The notes under the pieces: generated by a model
Database searches by the model: none
Told to the model about the DNA's origin: nothing
What the model saw: only the letters and a program-made list of their open reading frames with translations
Program-made: the position numbers and the translations under genes
NCBI GenBank assembly: GCA_027021445.1
Contig: JALUUH010000235.1
Coordinates: 1 to 64,000, forward strand
Reading direction: 5' to 3'
DNA length: 64,000 bases
Origin: Gammaproteobacteria bacterium
Lineage (GTDB): Bacteria; Pseudomonadota; Gammaproteobacteria; S012-40
Shown here: piece by piece, positions 1 to 9,328 of the stretch
How positions within the stretch are numbered: the stretch's first letter is position 1
Layout of the letters: the number at the start of each line of letters is the position of its first letter

Positions 1-149
1 TTCTCCCGAAGATAACAATGAAAGGATAAGAATCGAAATATATTTATTAAAATCAACGAATCACAGACTACAGGCCCACATGCCTGGAACTACGCACGTG
101 TGAACCTTGGAAAACATCAAAAACAGGGTTATGGTGAGGTGGAAGTTTC

Positions 150-387
150 AACCTAAAATCCTCAGTTGGACGGCGTGAAGGGTGCGTTTTTAAGCGCGAA
201 TCGCGCCGCATGATGAGGCAGAATAGCAGGCTATTGCAACGATTCGCAACAAAGCGAGCCACGCTTAAAGCGTGCTATTCATAGCGTAGCGCATTCACCG
301 TCTGAGTGAGCTTGATAGGTATACGCATTTGCATTTTAATCAATAACATAACGAAGCTTTGAAGCGGCCAACTGAGGATTTTAGGTT
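150..387. repeat. Perfect 20-bp inverted repeat (AACCTAAAATCCTCAGTTGG 150-169 / CCAACTGAGGATTTTAGGTT 368-387) bounding a ~200 bp non-coding segment
   Basis: Direct reading of both arms; related partial copies near 13352, 32198 and 45689. Confidence 0.8.
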
Positions 388-599
388 CAAGGGAATGCAG
401 ACTTTGTCTTACGAAAGGCTGGTCATTCATAACCCAGTGATCCGCTGAGATTACAACAGCGCCTGAATCAAAAAAAGCAATCCCCTAACTATTAGAAAGG
501 AGTGGGCAATAGGTTCAGTCCAACAGACATTTATACGCCACTGAAAAGCGCGGCGCATAAATGCTTAGATGTTCCAAACATTTCAGTTAAAGTTGTATT

Positions 600-1397
600 T
601 TAAATAAAAACATATAACAAAATAAATCCGAGCAGTAGACGATACCAAACAAAGGGTGCCATTCCAATTTTATTGATCAATTTTAAAAAATAATGAATAC
701 ATAAAAAAGCAGTTAAGCCTGAAATACCTGCTCCAATAATAATTGATTGCCAATCAACAGTTCCTTGCTGCTCAGCTAGGTCTTTCGCAGTGAGTAATCC
801 GCCTGCAGTAATGAGAGGAATTGACAGTAAAAATGAATATCGCGCAGCTGCTTCACGTGTAAAACCGAGTAATAATGCGGCAGTAATAGTGATACCTGAA
901 CGTGATGTGCCTGGAATTAATGCGAGTACTTGTGCCAGGCCTATGAAAAGAATGTCGGATATCGTTAGTGAGTATTCGTTTCTATTACGTTTGCCTTTAA
1001 CATCACTATACCAAAGTAGTAAGCCGAACAATATTGTGGTGATTGCGATGACTAGTGGCGATCTGAAACTGGTTTCTGCAAGGTCTTTCAATAAAAGACC
1101 GGCGACTCCAGCCGGAATGGTTCCAAGGATGACAGCCCAAGCCAGATTAGATTCAGGTGTAGATTTCCGAGCTTGTAAGGATTGAAACCACGCAATCGTC
1201 ATATTGATAAGTTCTTTTCTAAAATACAATACGACTGCTGAAAGCGTGCCCACATGAACGGCAACATCAAATGCAAGCCCTTGATCGGTCCATCCTGCAA
1301 TGAGGGGAATGAGTATTAAGTGTGCGGAGCTAGAAATGGGTAAAAATTCGGTAATGCCTTGCACTAATGCAAGCACGAAGATTTGAAATATTTCCAT
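600..1397 (-). CDS. uppP: Undecaprenyl-diphosphatase (BacA/UppP)
   Basis: N-terminus MEIFQIFVLALVQGITEFLPISSSAHLIL and central PGTSRSGITI motif, multi-TM. Confidence 0.95.
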   Translation of the reverse strand: MEIFQIFVLALVQGITEFLPISSSAHLILIPLIAGWTDQGLAFDVAVHVGTLSAVVLYFRKELINMTIAWFQSLQARKSTPESNLAWAVILGTIPAGVAGLLLKDLAETSFRSPLVIAITTILFGLLLWYSDVKGKRNRNEYSLTISDILFIGLAQVLALIPGTSRSGITITAALLLGFTREAAARYSFLLSIPLITAGGLLTAKDLAEQQGTVDWQSIIIGAGISGLTAFLCIHYFLKLINKIGMAPFVWYRLLLGFILLYVFI

Positions 1398-1562
1398 AGA
1401 CCTACCTGGTGATCAAAAAGTAATAATACATAGCTCAAAAATATGTCATTTGTGCGAGTGCAATCGAGTGGATTATACCGCTGAGGCAAGCTTAAGTGGA
1501 ATTTTCTTTTGAGCTGGTATTAATCTAGACTGAAGGTTTATTGATCGGTGTTCTGCTTGAAG

Positions 1563-1625
1563 ACCCAAAGAGTGTAATATATACCCGTAGCGATTGAGGT
1601 TTAGGTGTTATTACACTCTTTGGGT
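1563..1625. repeat. Perfect 17-bp inverted repeat (ACCCAAAGAGTGTAATA / TATTACACTCTTTGGGT) around a 29-nt loop
   Basis: Arms 1563-1579 and 1609-1625; loop contains the dispersed motif TATACCCGTAGCGATTGAG. Confidence 0.85.
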
Positions 1626-1631
1626 TGATTT

Positions 1632-1811
1632 TTAACTATTGAGTGTCTTTTGTTTAACGAACATAACGTTCCAAGATTCTTTTGGAATGAGTTCTACGCG
1701 ACCATCATGATACTCTACAACTATTCCATTGGTACCGCTTCCAATCACAGTTAAGTCCTCACCTTTCACGGTATAATGGTTATCGATTGAGGGCATTGCT
1801 AATGTTTGCAT
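1632..1811 (-). CDS. Small hypothetical protein, 59 aa (MQTLAMPSIDNHYTVKGEDLTVIGSGTNGIVVEYHDGRVELIPKESWNVMFVKQKTLNS)
   Basis: ATG with upstream GAAGGAG ribosome-binding-like site; below the 60-aa cutoff of the ORF track. Confidence 0.6.
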   Translation of the reverse strand: MQTLAMPSIDNHYTVKGEDLTVIGSGTNGIVVEYHDGRVELIPKESWNVMFVKQKTLNS

Positions 1812-2023
1812 ATTTCTTACTCCTTCAATTCAAGACCCGAATACAAATTATAGACTTAGTTGCAAGGTGTCCAGTTAATATGATTTATTGCACTCCTATA
1901 ATATATTTATGACAGCAGTTCATAATATAGTTTTATTCTCGATGTGGGCTAAGGTCCATTTTTTTATTATATCCAGGTTAAATCTAGATGCTGGTTAATA
2001 AATAACTCTCAGGACTTAACGCT

Positions 2024-3655
2024 ATGAAATCATCAGAACTTTTTGTTAAATGTTTGGAGCACGAAGGTGTTGAGTTTATTTTTGGTGTGCCAGGCGAGGA
2101 AAATTTGGACGTAATGGATTCCTTGCTTGATTCCCCTATTCAGTTCGTTACGACTCGACATGAGCAAGGCGCCGCTTTCATGGCAGATGTTTATGGCCGT
2201 CTTACGGGAAAAGCAGGGGTTTGTTTGTCTACTTTAGGCCCAGGTGCTACCAATTTATTAACCGGTGTGGCGGATGCTAATATGGATCATGGGCCGTTGG
2301 TTGCGATTGCGGGTCAGGCGGATACTGAGCGCCTGCATAAAGAATCTCATCAGGTTGTGAGTTTGTATAGAATGTTCGATGAAGTGACTAAATATTCTAC
2401 AAGAATTTTGTCTGCAAACGTGATTAATGAGATTGTAAGAAAAGCATTTAAAGTGGCGACTACGGAAAAAACCGGGGCTTGTTTTATTGAGTTTCCCGAA
2501 AATTTGGCAAAAGTAGAAGTCGATGCCAAGCCTATCCCGATAAAAGTTTCCGTATTACCAGAGCCTGACAGTGGCAGAATAGAGGCGATCGTAAAACTGC
2601 TTGATCACGCTAAAACCCCCATCATTCTTGCTGGGAATGGGGTGATACGATCTGCTGCTTGTGAGGCCTTAGTGGCATTTGCCGAAAAGCTTAATATACC
2701 CGTTGCAAACACCTTTATGGCTAAGGGTGTTATGCCGTTTCGGCATCCATTGTCGCTTGGAAGTGTAGGCTTGCAAGCAAATGATTACACCAATGTAGGG
2801 CTTTCGCAGGCAGATCTGATTATTTGTGTGGGTTATGACCTTGTGGAGTACCACCCTAAACTTTGGCATCCTACCGGGGATAGAATCATTATTCATGTGG
2901 ATACCACACATTCCGAAGTAGATACTTTTTACCCCGTTACTGCGGGGGTGGTGGCTAATATTGCTTATTCGTTGAATAAACTAGGTACATTGGCTAAGCC
3001 GCATCAGGCTCATGGAATGCATGTGCTGAGAGAAGCTTTGATCGAAGAAATGATTCAGCACAGTAATGACACTGAGTTTCCGGTCAAACCGCAAAAAATT
3101 ATTTGGGATTTACGCACGGCGTTAGCGAGTGATGATATTGTGATTTGTGATGTCGGAGCACATAAAATGTGGATGGCAAGAATGTATCGCTGTGATAACC
3201 CAAACACTTGTATCATTTCAAACGGGTTTGCGAGCATGGGGATAGCCTTACCCGGTGCGATTGCTGCAAAACTTGCTTATCCCGAAAAAAAGATAGTTGC
3301 GGTAACAGGTGACGCAGGGTTTCTGATGAACGCACAAGAAATTGAAACTGCGGTGAGGTTAAAGTTAGCTATCGTCGTTTTAATATGGAACGATAGTGCT
3401 TATGGCTTAATTGAGTGGAAACAGCTTAATCAATTTGGGCGTACTTCTAGTGTGACTTTTAATAACCCAGATTTCGTGAAATATGCTGAGTCGTTTGGGG
3501 CGAAAGGTATTCACATAACTAAAGCGGAAGATTTATTACCTAAAATAAAACAAGCGTTAGTCGATAACGTTTTGACCATCATTGATTGTCCGGTGGATTA
3601 TCGTGAAAATTTGAAGTTAACCGAAAAACTTGGTGATATGGTCGCTTCGCTTTAA
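2024..3655 (+). CDS. Thiamine-diphosphate-dependent acetolactate synthase, catalytic type
   Basis: FGVPGEENLDVMDSL, HEQGAAFMADVYGRLTGKAGVCLSTLGPGATNL, GDAGFLMNAQEIETA ThDP motif. Confidence 0.9.
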   Translation: MKSSELFVKCLEHEGVEFIFGVPGEENLDVMDSLLDSPIQFVTTRHEQGAAFMADVYGRLTGKAGVCLSTLGPGATNLLTGVADANMDHGPLVAIAGQADTERLHKESHQVVSLYRMFDEVTKYSTRILSANVINEIVRKAFKVATTEKTGACFIEFPENLAKVEVDAKPIPIKVSVLPEPDSGRIEAIVKLLDHAKTPIILAGNGVIRSAACEALVAFAEKLNIPVANTFMAKGVMPFRHPLSLGSVGLQANDYTNVGLSQADLIICVGYDLVEYHPKLWHPTGDRIIIHVDTTHSEVDTFYPVTAGVVANIAYSLNKLGTLAKPHQAHGMHVLREALIEEMIQHSNDTEFPVKPQKIIWDLRTALASDDIVICDVGAHKMWMARMYRCDNPNTCIISNGFASMGIALPGAIAAKLAYPEKKIVAVTGDAGFLMNAQEIETAVRLKLAIVVLIWNDSAYGLIEWKQLNQFGRTSSVTFNNPDFVKYAESFGAKGIHITKAEDLLPKIKQALVDNVLTIIDCPVDYRENLKLTEKLGDMVASL

Positions 3656-3693
3656 ATGAACGACTAACTAACATTTACGGAAAAGTATAGGAC

Positions 3694-4518
3694 GTGAACG
3701 AAAATACGCTTGTGCAGCATGTGCATAGAACTGATGAAGGAAATCGCCTAAAATTATTATCGTATAATATCCAGGTTGCTATTGCTACTCATCGTTTACA
3801 CCATTATGTGACTCGAAGTTGGCGCCATGTGTTGCCTCATGCAAGACACCTGGATAACCTTGATAAAATTGCAGGACTACTGCATCAGTATGATATTGTT
3901 GGTTTGCAGGAGGTTGATGCAGGTAGTTTGCGCAGTGGGTTTGTCAATCAAACAGAGTATCTAGCAACTCAAGCCGATTTCTTATATTGGAACCATCAAA
4001 CTAATCGCCGAATTGGGAGCATAGCTCAACACAGTAATGGTTTTTTGAGTCAGATTGTCCCGGCAAATGTGGTTGAGCACAAATTACCGGGATTAATGCG
4101 AGGACGTGGTGCGATGGTTGTTCAATATGGGGAAGATGACGATGCTCTAATGCTTGTTTTATTGCATTTGGCATTAGGCAAACGTGCGCGATCAGAGCAG
4201 CTGAGATACGTGAGTGAATTAGTTAATACACGTAAAAATGTAATTGTTATGGGTGATATGAATTGTCAACCTCATAGTGAAGAGTTACAGGCACTCTTGC
4301 TTTCCACAGGGTTGCGAGCACCCATATGGGGCTTAAACACCTATCCCAGTTGGAAGCCTACAAAAATGCTGGATCATATCTTGGTTTCTCCTTCTTTGGT
4401 TGTTGAAAATGTGGAAGTGATCGATGTATCTATGTCTGATCATTTACCGATTAGTATGGATGTTATTCTGCCTGATTCTGTTTCCTTAACAGCGCCTAAA
4501 CGTTTAGCGCTCGGCTAG
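3694..4518 (+). CDS. Endonuclease/exonuclease/phosphatase family protein
   Basis: LLSYNIQ, GLQEVD, VMGDMNCQP, SDHLPISMDV motifs; GTG start. Confidence 0.88.
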   Translation: MNENTLVQHVHRTDEGNRLKLLSYNIQVAIATHRLHHYVTRSWRHVLPHARHLDNLDKIAGLLHQYDIVGLQEVDAGSLRSGFVNQTEYLATQADFLYWNHQTNRRIGSIAQHSNGFLSQIVPANVVEHKLPGLMRGRGAMVVQYGEDDDALMLVLLHLALGKRARSEQLRYVSELVNTRKNVIVMGDMNCQPHSEELQALLLSTGLRAPIWGLNTYPSWKPTKMLDHILVSPSLVVENVEVIDVSMSDHLPISMDVILPDSVSLTAPKRLALG

Positions 4519-4558
4519 GACAGTCTCCTAGGTTTATAATTTTTAGTTCGAGGATAGA

Positions 4559-5917
4559 ATGGCAACAAATTCTGATGCAGACAGATGGCGTAAACAACTT
4601 GATGAGGCAGAAAATGAATTAACATCTGCAAACGAAAAATTTGAGCAGTTGGAAAAAAAGGTATGCAGCGTTGTTAACAAGTTGATCTCGCTAATTGAAG
4701 ATGAAGGGGAGCAGTATAAAAGTGTTCTCACGCAAATAAAAACCTCAGTTGAAAATGGGTTCGATTTTCGTGCTTTTGAAACGGCGATGACCCAGCTTAC
4801 GAATAATTTAGTACGTGAAGAAGTTGCAAAAAAACCTTCTGTAAATGATTCTGCGACAACTCAAGTATGCGCGCTTATGATATCAGAAGTATTATTACAA
4901 CTTGTAGATAGCGTAAGTCTTCCAATAAGTGTTACTGCGCGGATTGATAAAATCAAGCAAGGTCTTGAGAAGGGCTTGGACGCCGGTGCATGGGGTTCTA
5001 TGCTGGAAGAAGTTGTGGACATGGCGGCAGATATTCGTTTGAAAATAAATACAGAGCGCCAGGACACCGAAGTTTTTTTGCAGCAAGTAACGACTAGGTT
5101 ACAAGATCTTGATGGTTTCATGCTAGGCTCTAAAGAACGGCGTGAAATATCTCGAGAAAGGGGAGAAATGCTTAATGATGCAGTAAAAATGGAAATGCAA
5201 GAAATTGAGTCTAGTGTTCAAGAGGCGCGTGAAATTAGGGTTTTGCAGGAGCAGATTCAAAAAAGACTGAATGCGATAGAACAGCATTTTTCAAGTTTCC
5301 ATGAAGGTGAATTAATCCATCATGGTCAAGAGGACGAGCTAGTTAAAAGGCTTTCAGAAAGATTAACCGAACTGGAAGCAGAAACGCATACACTTCGTGA
5401 AAAAATCCAAACAGAGCGTGAGCAAGCATTGCAAGATGCATTAACCGGGGTTCCAAACCGGCTAGCATACGATGGACGGATTAAGGAAGAACTTGAGCGC
5501 TGGCGAAGATTTAAAAACCCACTTTCACTCGTTATGATTGATATCGATCATTTTAAACGTATAAATGATAACTACGGACATGCTGCAGGAGATAAAGCAT
5601 TAAAAGTTATTGCTAAATTATTAGCACAAAAAACTCGAAAAACAGATTATCTGGCTCGTTATGGTGGTGAAGAATTTGTATTAATTATGCCGGGTGTTTC
5701 CGCTGAGACTGCCAAACTAACGGTAGACAAGTTGCGAGTTTTTGTGGAGTCTTCTGGTTTCCATTTTAAGGGCGAGCCTGTAACCATTACCGTGTCTTGC
5801 GGGATCTCTGATTTTTGTGAGGGAGATAGTTCCGAAAATGTTTTCGAGCGCGCAGATAAAGCTTTATATCAAGCAAAAAATGCCGGAAGAAATCAAGTGG
5901 TCGTCGTAAAGAAATAA
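4559..5917 (+). CDS. GGDEF diguanylate cyclase with long N-terminal coiled-coil region
   Basis: YGGEEFVLIMPG active site, upstream RKTD consistent with an RxxD I-site. Confidence 0.92.
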   Translation: MATNSDADRWRKQLDEAENELTSANEKFEQLEKKVCSVVNKLISLIEDEGEQYKSVLTQIKTSVENGFDFRAFETAMTQLTNNLVREEVAKKPSVNDSATTQVCALMISEVLLQLVDSVSLPISVTARIDKIKQGLEKGLDAGAWGSMLEEVVDMAADIRLKINTERQDTEVFLQQVTTRLQDLDGFMLGSKERREISRERGEMLNDAVKMEMQEIESSVQEAREIRVLQEQIQKRLNAIEQHFSSFHEGELIHHGQEDELVKRLSERLTELEAETHTLREKIQTEREQALQDALTGVPNRLAYDGRIKEELERWRRFKNPLSLVMIDIDHFKRINDNYGHAAGDKALKVIAKLLAQKTRKTDYLARYGGEEFVLIMPGVSAETAKLTVDKLRVFVESSGFHFKGEPVTITVSCGISDFCEGDSSENVFERADKALYQAKNAGRNQVVVVKK

Positions 5918-6273
5918 GAAAGAAAAATAAACCCACCGATAATTACCGCATTAATGGCACTGATCAATACCGCTCCAGCAGCGACGTCTTTAGATTTTTT
6001 TATAAGTGGATGGTCATCCGGATGTACCGCATCGCAGAGTAGTTCTAGGGCTGTATTGAATGCTTCACAGCAGAGCACCAATGTAATACAGAAAATAATA
6101 AGTAGCCATTCATTGACTGCTATATTCAACAATAAACCCATAGATATAACAAAGACAGTCGCAACAAGATGTATCCAAGCATTATGCTGTGTTTTAGCAA
6201 CATAGCTTAAGCCTGCTATTGCATATTTAAAGCTCTTGATTCGCTGTGCAATCGAAAATTCGTTGTTTGACAT
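5893..6273 (-). CDS. dgkA: Diacylglycerol kinase (DgkA)
   Basis: EAFNTALELLCDAVHPDDHPLIKKSKDVAAGAVLI; three TM segments; 3' overlap with convergent GGDEF gene. Confidence 0.92.
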   Translation of the reverse strand: MSNNEFSIAQRIKSFKYAIAGLSYVAKTQHNAWIHLVATVFVISMGLLLNIAVNEWLLIIFCITLVLCCEAFNTALELLCDAVHPDDHPLIKKSKDVAAGAVLISAINAVIIGGFIFLSYFFTTTT

Positions 6274-6364
6274 AATATAATTGCTAAGTATTTCCGTTGG
6301 AGCGCTTTAGCGGTGATAAGGTATTTGAAAATAGTTGCATAGATTTATTGAGCTGTCTAGGAGC

Positions 6365-7018
6365 TTACAGATATCGCGGCTTATCTTTGTGAAAAGTGCC
6401 GTGCTCTATAAAATTGATTGATTGCGAGGCTGCTTTACTAGAAATCAAAATTCCAGAATGAGAAACAGGAAGAACTAGGTGATCAGTTAACCAAGCTCGT
6501 TTTGTTTCTGATACGCTAATTGCGCCATCATGTGGCTGCGGTAATTTTCCTAAAATACGACTTATTCCTAATCCCCAGGTGCCTGCAATGCTTGCAATTT
6601 CCCAGTTGCTGATAGCGGAAAAACGAGGCTTGCAGAGTATCTCGCGCGCATTGCCTAGCAGTTTTCTTCCTAAATAATACCGGCTTAGCCGTTTAGCCGT
6701 AGAACTTCCCGCGATAGGGGAGGCCAATACAATAGCGCGTCCTTTCTTATCTGGAGTGTATTTCTGTAAATAGTCGCAAATGAGTAAGCCGCCTAAACTA
6801 TGCGCAATAAAATGAACGTGCTGATGAGGTATATTTTCGATAAATGCATTTAATCGACGAAGGTTTTTATCCCATGAATTCATCGTTGGGCTGTAAGAAA
6901 AAAGATGGACATTATAGTTAAGGTTTTTTAATCGCCGATAGTAGTAAAGCAAAAACAGCGGGCTCATCCAAAGCCCGTGAATTAGGATGATGTGGGGTTT
7001 ATTATGCTTGATGTCCAT
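6365..7018 (-). CDS. Alpha/beta hydrolase, lipase-like
   Basis: ILIHGLW, FIAHSLGGLL (GxSxG), HSGILIS. Confidence 0.8.
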   Translation of the reverse strand: MDIKHNKPHIILIHGLWMSPLFLLYYYRRLKNLNYNVHLFSYSPTMNSWDKNLRRLNAFIENIPHQHVHFIAHSLGGLLICDYLQKYTPDKKGRAIVLASPIAGSSTAKRLSRYYLGRKLLGNAREILCKPRFSAISNWEIASIAGTWGLGISRILGKLPQPHDGAISVSETKRAWLTDHLVLPVSHSGILISSKAASQSINFIEHGTFHKDKPRYL

Positions 7019-7154
7019 ATATTAAAAACCCTTTTAATACAATAAAGTGTTATCAATTTGAGTTGTTTTTAAGTGCTAATGCGATCGTTCGCGGCATTGC
7101 TTTGGTTGAGAATATATTAACCTAGAATTTGGCGCTGCAGAGACATTTAACAGG

Positions 7155-7180
7155 CAAAAAAAGCGGGCTAGACGCCCGCT
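7155..7180 (-). terminator. Rho-independent terminator candidate (AGCGGGCGTCTAGCCCGCTTTTTTT)
   Basis: 7-bp GC-rich stem followed by U-tract on minus strand, downstream of 7226 CDS. Confidence 0.8.
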
Positions 7181-7225
7181 AATGAGAGAGAACTGTTGAA
7201 CGCAAGGTTCTTGAGAAGAGGGGGA

Positions 7226-7528
7226 TTAAAAACCTATGATTTGTGCATCAGGAAAATCTGTTTCCAAGTTTGCCGCGAGCGCTGGAAATTGCTCTGATCT
7301 GAATTTTATTCCTATATTTAGCAGCTTGGATGAAATGGGTGAAAATCGTACATCAGTAACCCCGTCTTTACTGAGTAACCAATGAGATATCTCTTCCTTG
7401 ACGCTATGATTCGAGTCCTTATCTAACCAAATTATAGCTGTGCCATCTGTGTTCTTTGCGAATGGGGTCTCTGTTCGGTTTGCCGTACCGCCTAAATCTG
7501 CATTATGGGTCATTGAAGTTATGAACAT
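7226..7528 (-). CDS. Small hypothetical protein, possible ferredoxin/HMA-like fold; paralogue of 7748..8038
   Basis: Shared pattern TAIIWLDKDSNHSVKEEISHWLLSKDGVTDVRFSP...LLNIGIKF...FPDAQIIGF. Confidence 0.75.
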   Translation of the reverse strand: MFITSMTHNADLGGTANRTETPFAKNTDGTAIIWLDKDSNHSVKEEISHWLLSKDGVTDVRFSPISSKLLNIGIKFRSEQFPALAANLETDFPDAQIIGF

Positions 7529-7693
7529 TGGATTTTCCGCCTTTTTAAGTTGTCTGTGTCTTGAGTATCACTATACGGGAATAGATGGACAAACCCTGTG
7601 AGGAGCATCACACAAAGCCAATTAGTTTCAAATTTATTGAAAAACTATTTTAGCGGCTTAATGTATTAATCTTTAGGAGGGGGTTTCGCAGAA

Positions 7694-7722
7694 TAAAAAA
7701 AGGCGGACTCTAACATCCGCCT
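7694..7722 (-). terminator. Rho-independent terminator candidate (AGGCGGATGTTAGAGTCCGCCTTTTTTTATTC)
   Basis: 7-bp stem plus U-tract on minus strand, downstream of 7748 CDS. Confidence 0.8.
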
Positions 7723-7747
7723 ATAAGGGAGAGGACTGTGAAAGTAA

Positions 7748-8038
7748 TTAGTCAGCTAAGATTGTGGCTTCAGGATAGTCTTTTACTAACAAGCTTTCTA
7801 TGTCTAAGAAGGCAACTTCGCCATAATTAAAATCTATGTTAATAATTCTCGGTTTTTTAGATGAGAAATAGATGGAGTTAATTCTGCTTTCTTCTAATAA
7901 GCAGCTAACCAGTTTTTCTTTTCTCTCTAACGATAGATTCTGGGCAAGATTGATCGTGGCTGTTCCGTTCGCAATTTGTTGAGCGTGGTTAATATTGTGT
8001 CGCATTCTATTAGGTTTAGTTTGATTTATATAAGTCAT
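7748..8038 (-). CDS. Small hypothetical protein; paralogue of 7226..7528
   Basis: ATINLAQNLSLERKEKLVSCLLEESRINSIYFSSKKPRIINIDFNY...DYPEATILAD. Confidence 0.75.
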   Translation of the reverse strand: MTYINQTKPNRMRHNINHAQQIANGTATINLAQNLSLERKEKLVSCLLEESRINSIYFSSKKPRIINIDFNYGEVAFLDIESLLVKDYPEATILAD

Positions 8039-8142
8039 TATAAATATCCTCCCTCTGAGGATTTTGTGTGTATGGATTACACTATAGTTCAGGACTTTTT
8101 ATGTTACCTGTGATCTATCACACAGGGGGGAATATTAATTTA

Positions 8143-9318
8143 TCAAATTTTCCCTGAGATAGCGTTGCTTAATATTTCTACATAATCTGCTTTATGCATG
8201 GGCAATGGGTTGCTCGCTGAAGAAGGGTCATTGACTGCCTGGTTAGCAATTAAATCGATGTGTTCACTGCTAATGCCAATTTCAGAGAGTGAATGAGGGA
8301 TCTGAATTTCTTTTCTGAGATTTAGAACCCAATCGAGTACACCCGCGTAAGATCGGGTATCGAGCTCTAGAATATTGGCCAGTCGCTGCATTTTGTGCTT
8401 AATAGCATCTCTATTGTGAACCAGTATATAAGGTATGAGTACTGCGTTTAGTAAGCCATGGTGGGTGTCGAAAAATGCGCCTAAGGGGTGAGCTAACGCA
8501 TGAGTGGCGCCCAGTCCTTTTTGAAAGGAGGTCGCTCCCATCAGCGAAGCGGTGAGCATGTGACTTCTTGCGGTGAAATCCTTGCCATCGTGAACGGCGG
8601 TTGGCAAATACGCCTTTATTAACCGTAGAGCTTCTAATGCAATGCCTTCGGCCATAGGGTGATAGCCTGGAGCACAAAGTGCTTCGAGATTATGCGATAA
8701 AGCATCCATGCCTGTGGCTGCTGTGAGTTTACTGTTAAGCCCGATAGTTAGTGCGGGATCGGCGATGACGGTTTTAGGCATCATTAGTGGATGAAAAATT
8801 ATTTTCTTTTCCACTTTGTTGGTATCAAGAATAACCGCAGCGCGCCCAACTTCTGAGCCGGTGCCCGAGGTTGTGGGAATGGCAATCACTGGAGCTACGC
8901 CGTTGCTATCAACTTTTTTCCAGTTATCATTAATGTCTTCGAATTCCCAGAGTGGCAGAGTTTGCCCGGACATCAATGCGATCGTTTTGCCTGCGTCAAG
9001 GCTGCTACCACCGCCGAATGCAATGACTCCGTCATGATTTCCCTGTCGATAGACCTCGACCCCGCTGCGAATGTTTTCTCCCGTTGGGTTGGATTTAACA
9101 TCCGAGAATACATCGGTAGATAAGTTTTTTGATGAGAGATGTTTGATTGTATTTTGTACGAAAGAAAGACTCACTAGCATATTGTCAGTGACCAGCAATG
9201 GACGGGTGATCTGTAATTCTGCACATGCAATATCAATTTTTTCGATTTCTCCGGGGCCAAATCGAACACGGGTTGGGTAATTCCAATTACCGACTAACTT
9301 TTGTTTGTCAGTTGTCAT
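8143..9318 (-). CDS. Iron-containing alcohol dehydrogenase
   Basis: GGGSSLDAGKTIAL, PTTSGTGSEVGRAAVI, ATHALAHPLGAFFDTHHGLLNAVLIP. Confidence 0.93.
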   Translation of the reverse strand: MTTDKQKLVGNWNYPTRVRFGPGEIEKIDIACAELQITRPLLVTDNMLVSLSFVQNTIKHLSSKNLSTDVFSDVKSNPTGENIRSGVEVYRQGNHDGVIAFGGGSSLDAGKTIALMSGQTLPLWEFEDINDNWKKVDSNGVAPVIAIPTTSGTGSEVGRAAVILDTNKVEKKIIFHPLMMPKTVIADPALTIGLNSKLTAATGMDALSHNLEALCAPGYHPMAEGIALEALRLIKAYLPTAVHDGKDFTARSHMLTASLMGATSFQKGLGATHALAHPLGAFFDTHHGLLNAVLIPYILVHNRDAIKHKMQRLANILELDTRSYAGVLDWVLNLRKEIQIPHSLSEIGISSEHIDLIANQAVNDPSSASNPLPMHKADYVEILSNAISGKI

Positions 9319-9328
9319 TTTTTCGCCT

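Noticed and set aside
68-262. 64-aa ORF on minus strand inside the 150-387 inverted-repeat element
   Set aside because: Basic, low-complexity-like translation with no recognisable motif; spans a repeat arm, more likely spurious.
1-560. Possible rRNA or tRNA at the left edge
   Set aside because: No tRNA cloverleaf or recognisable rRNA motif seen; the segment looks like a repeat-bounded non-coding element.
790-1185. 131-aa plus-strand ORF
   Set aside because: Lies wholly antisense to uppP; no motif.
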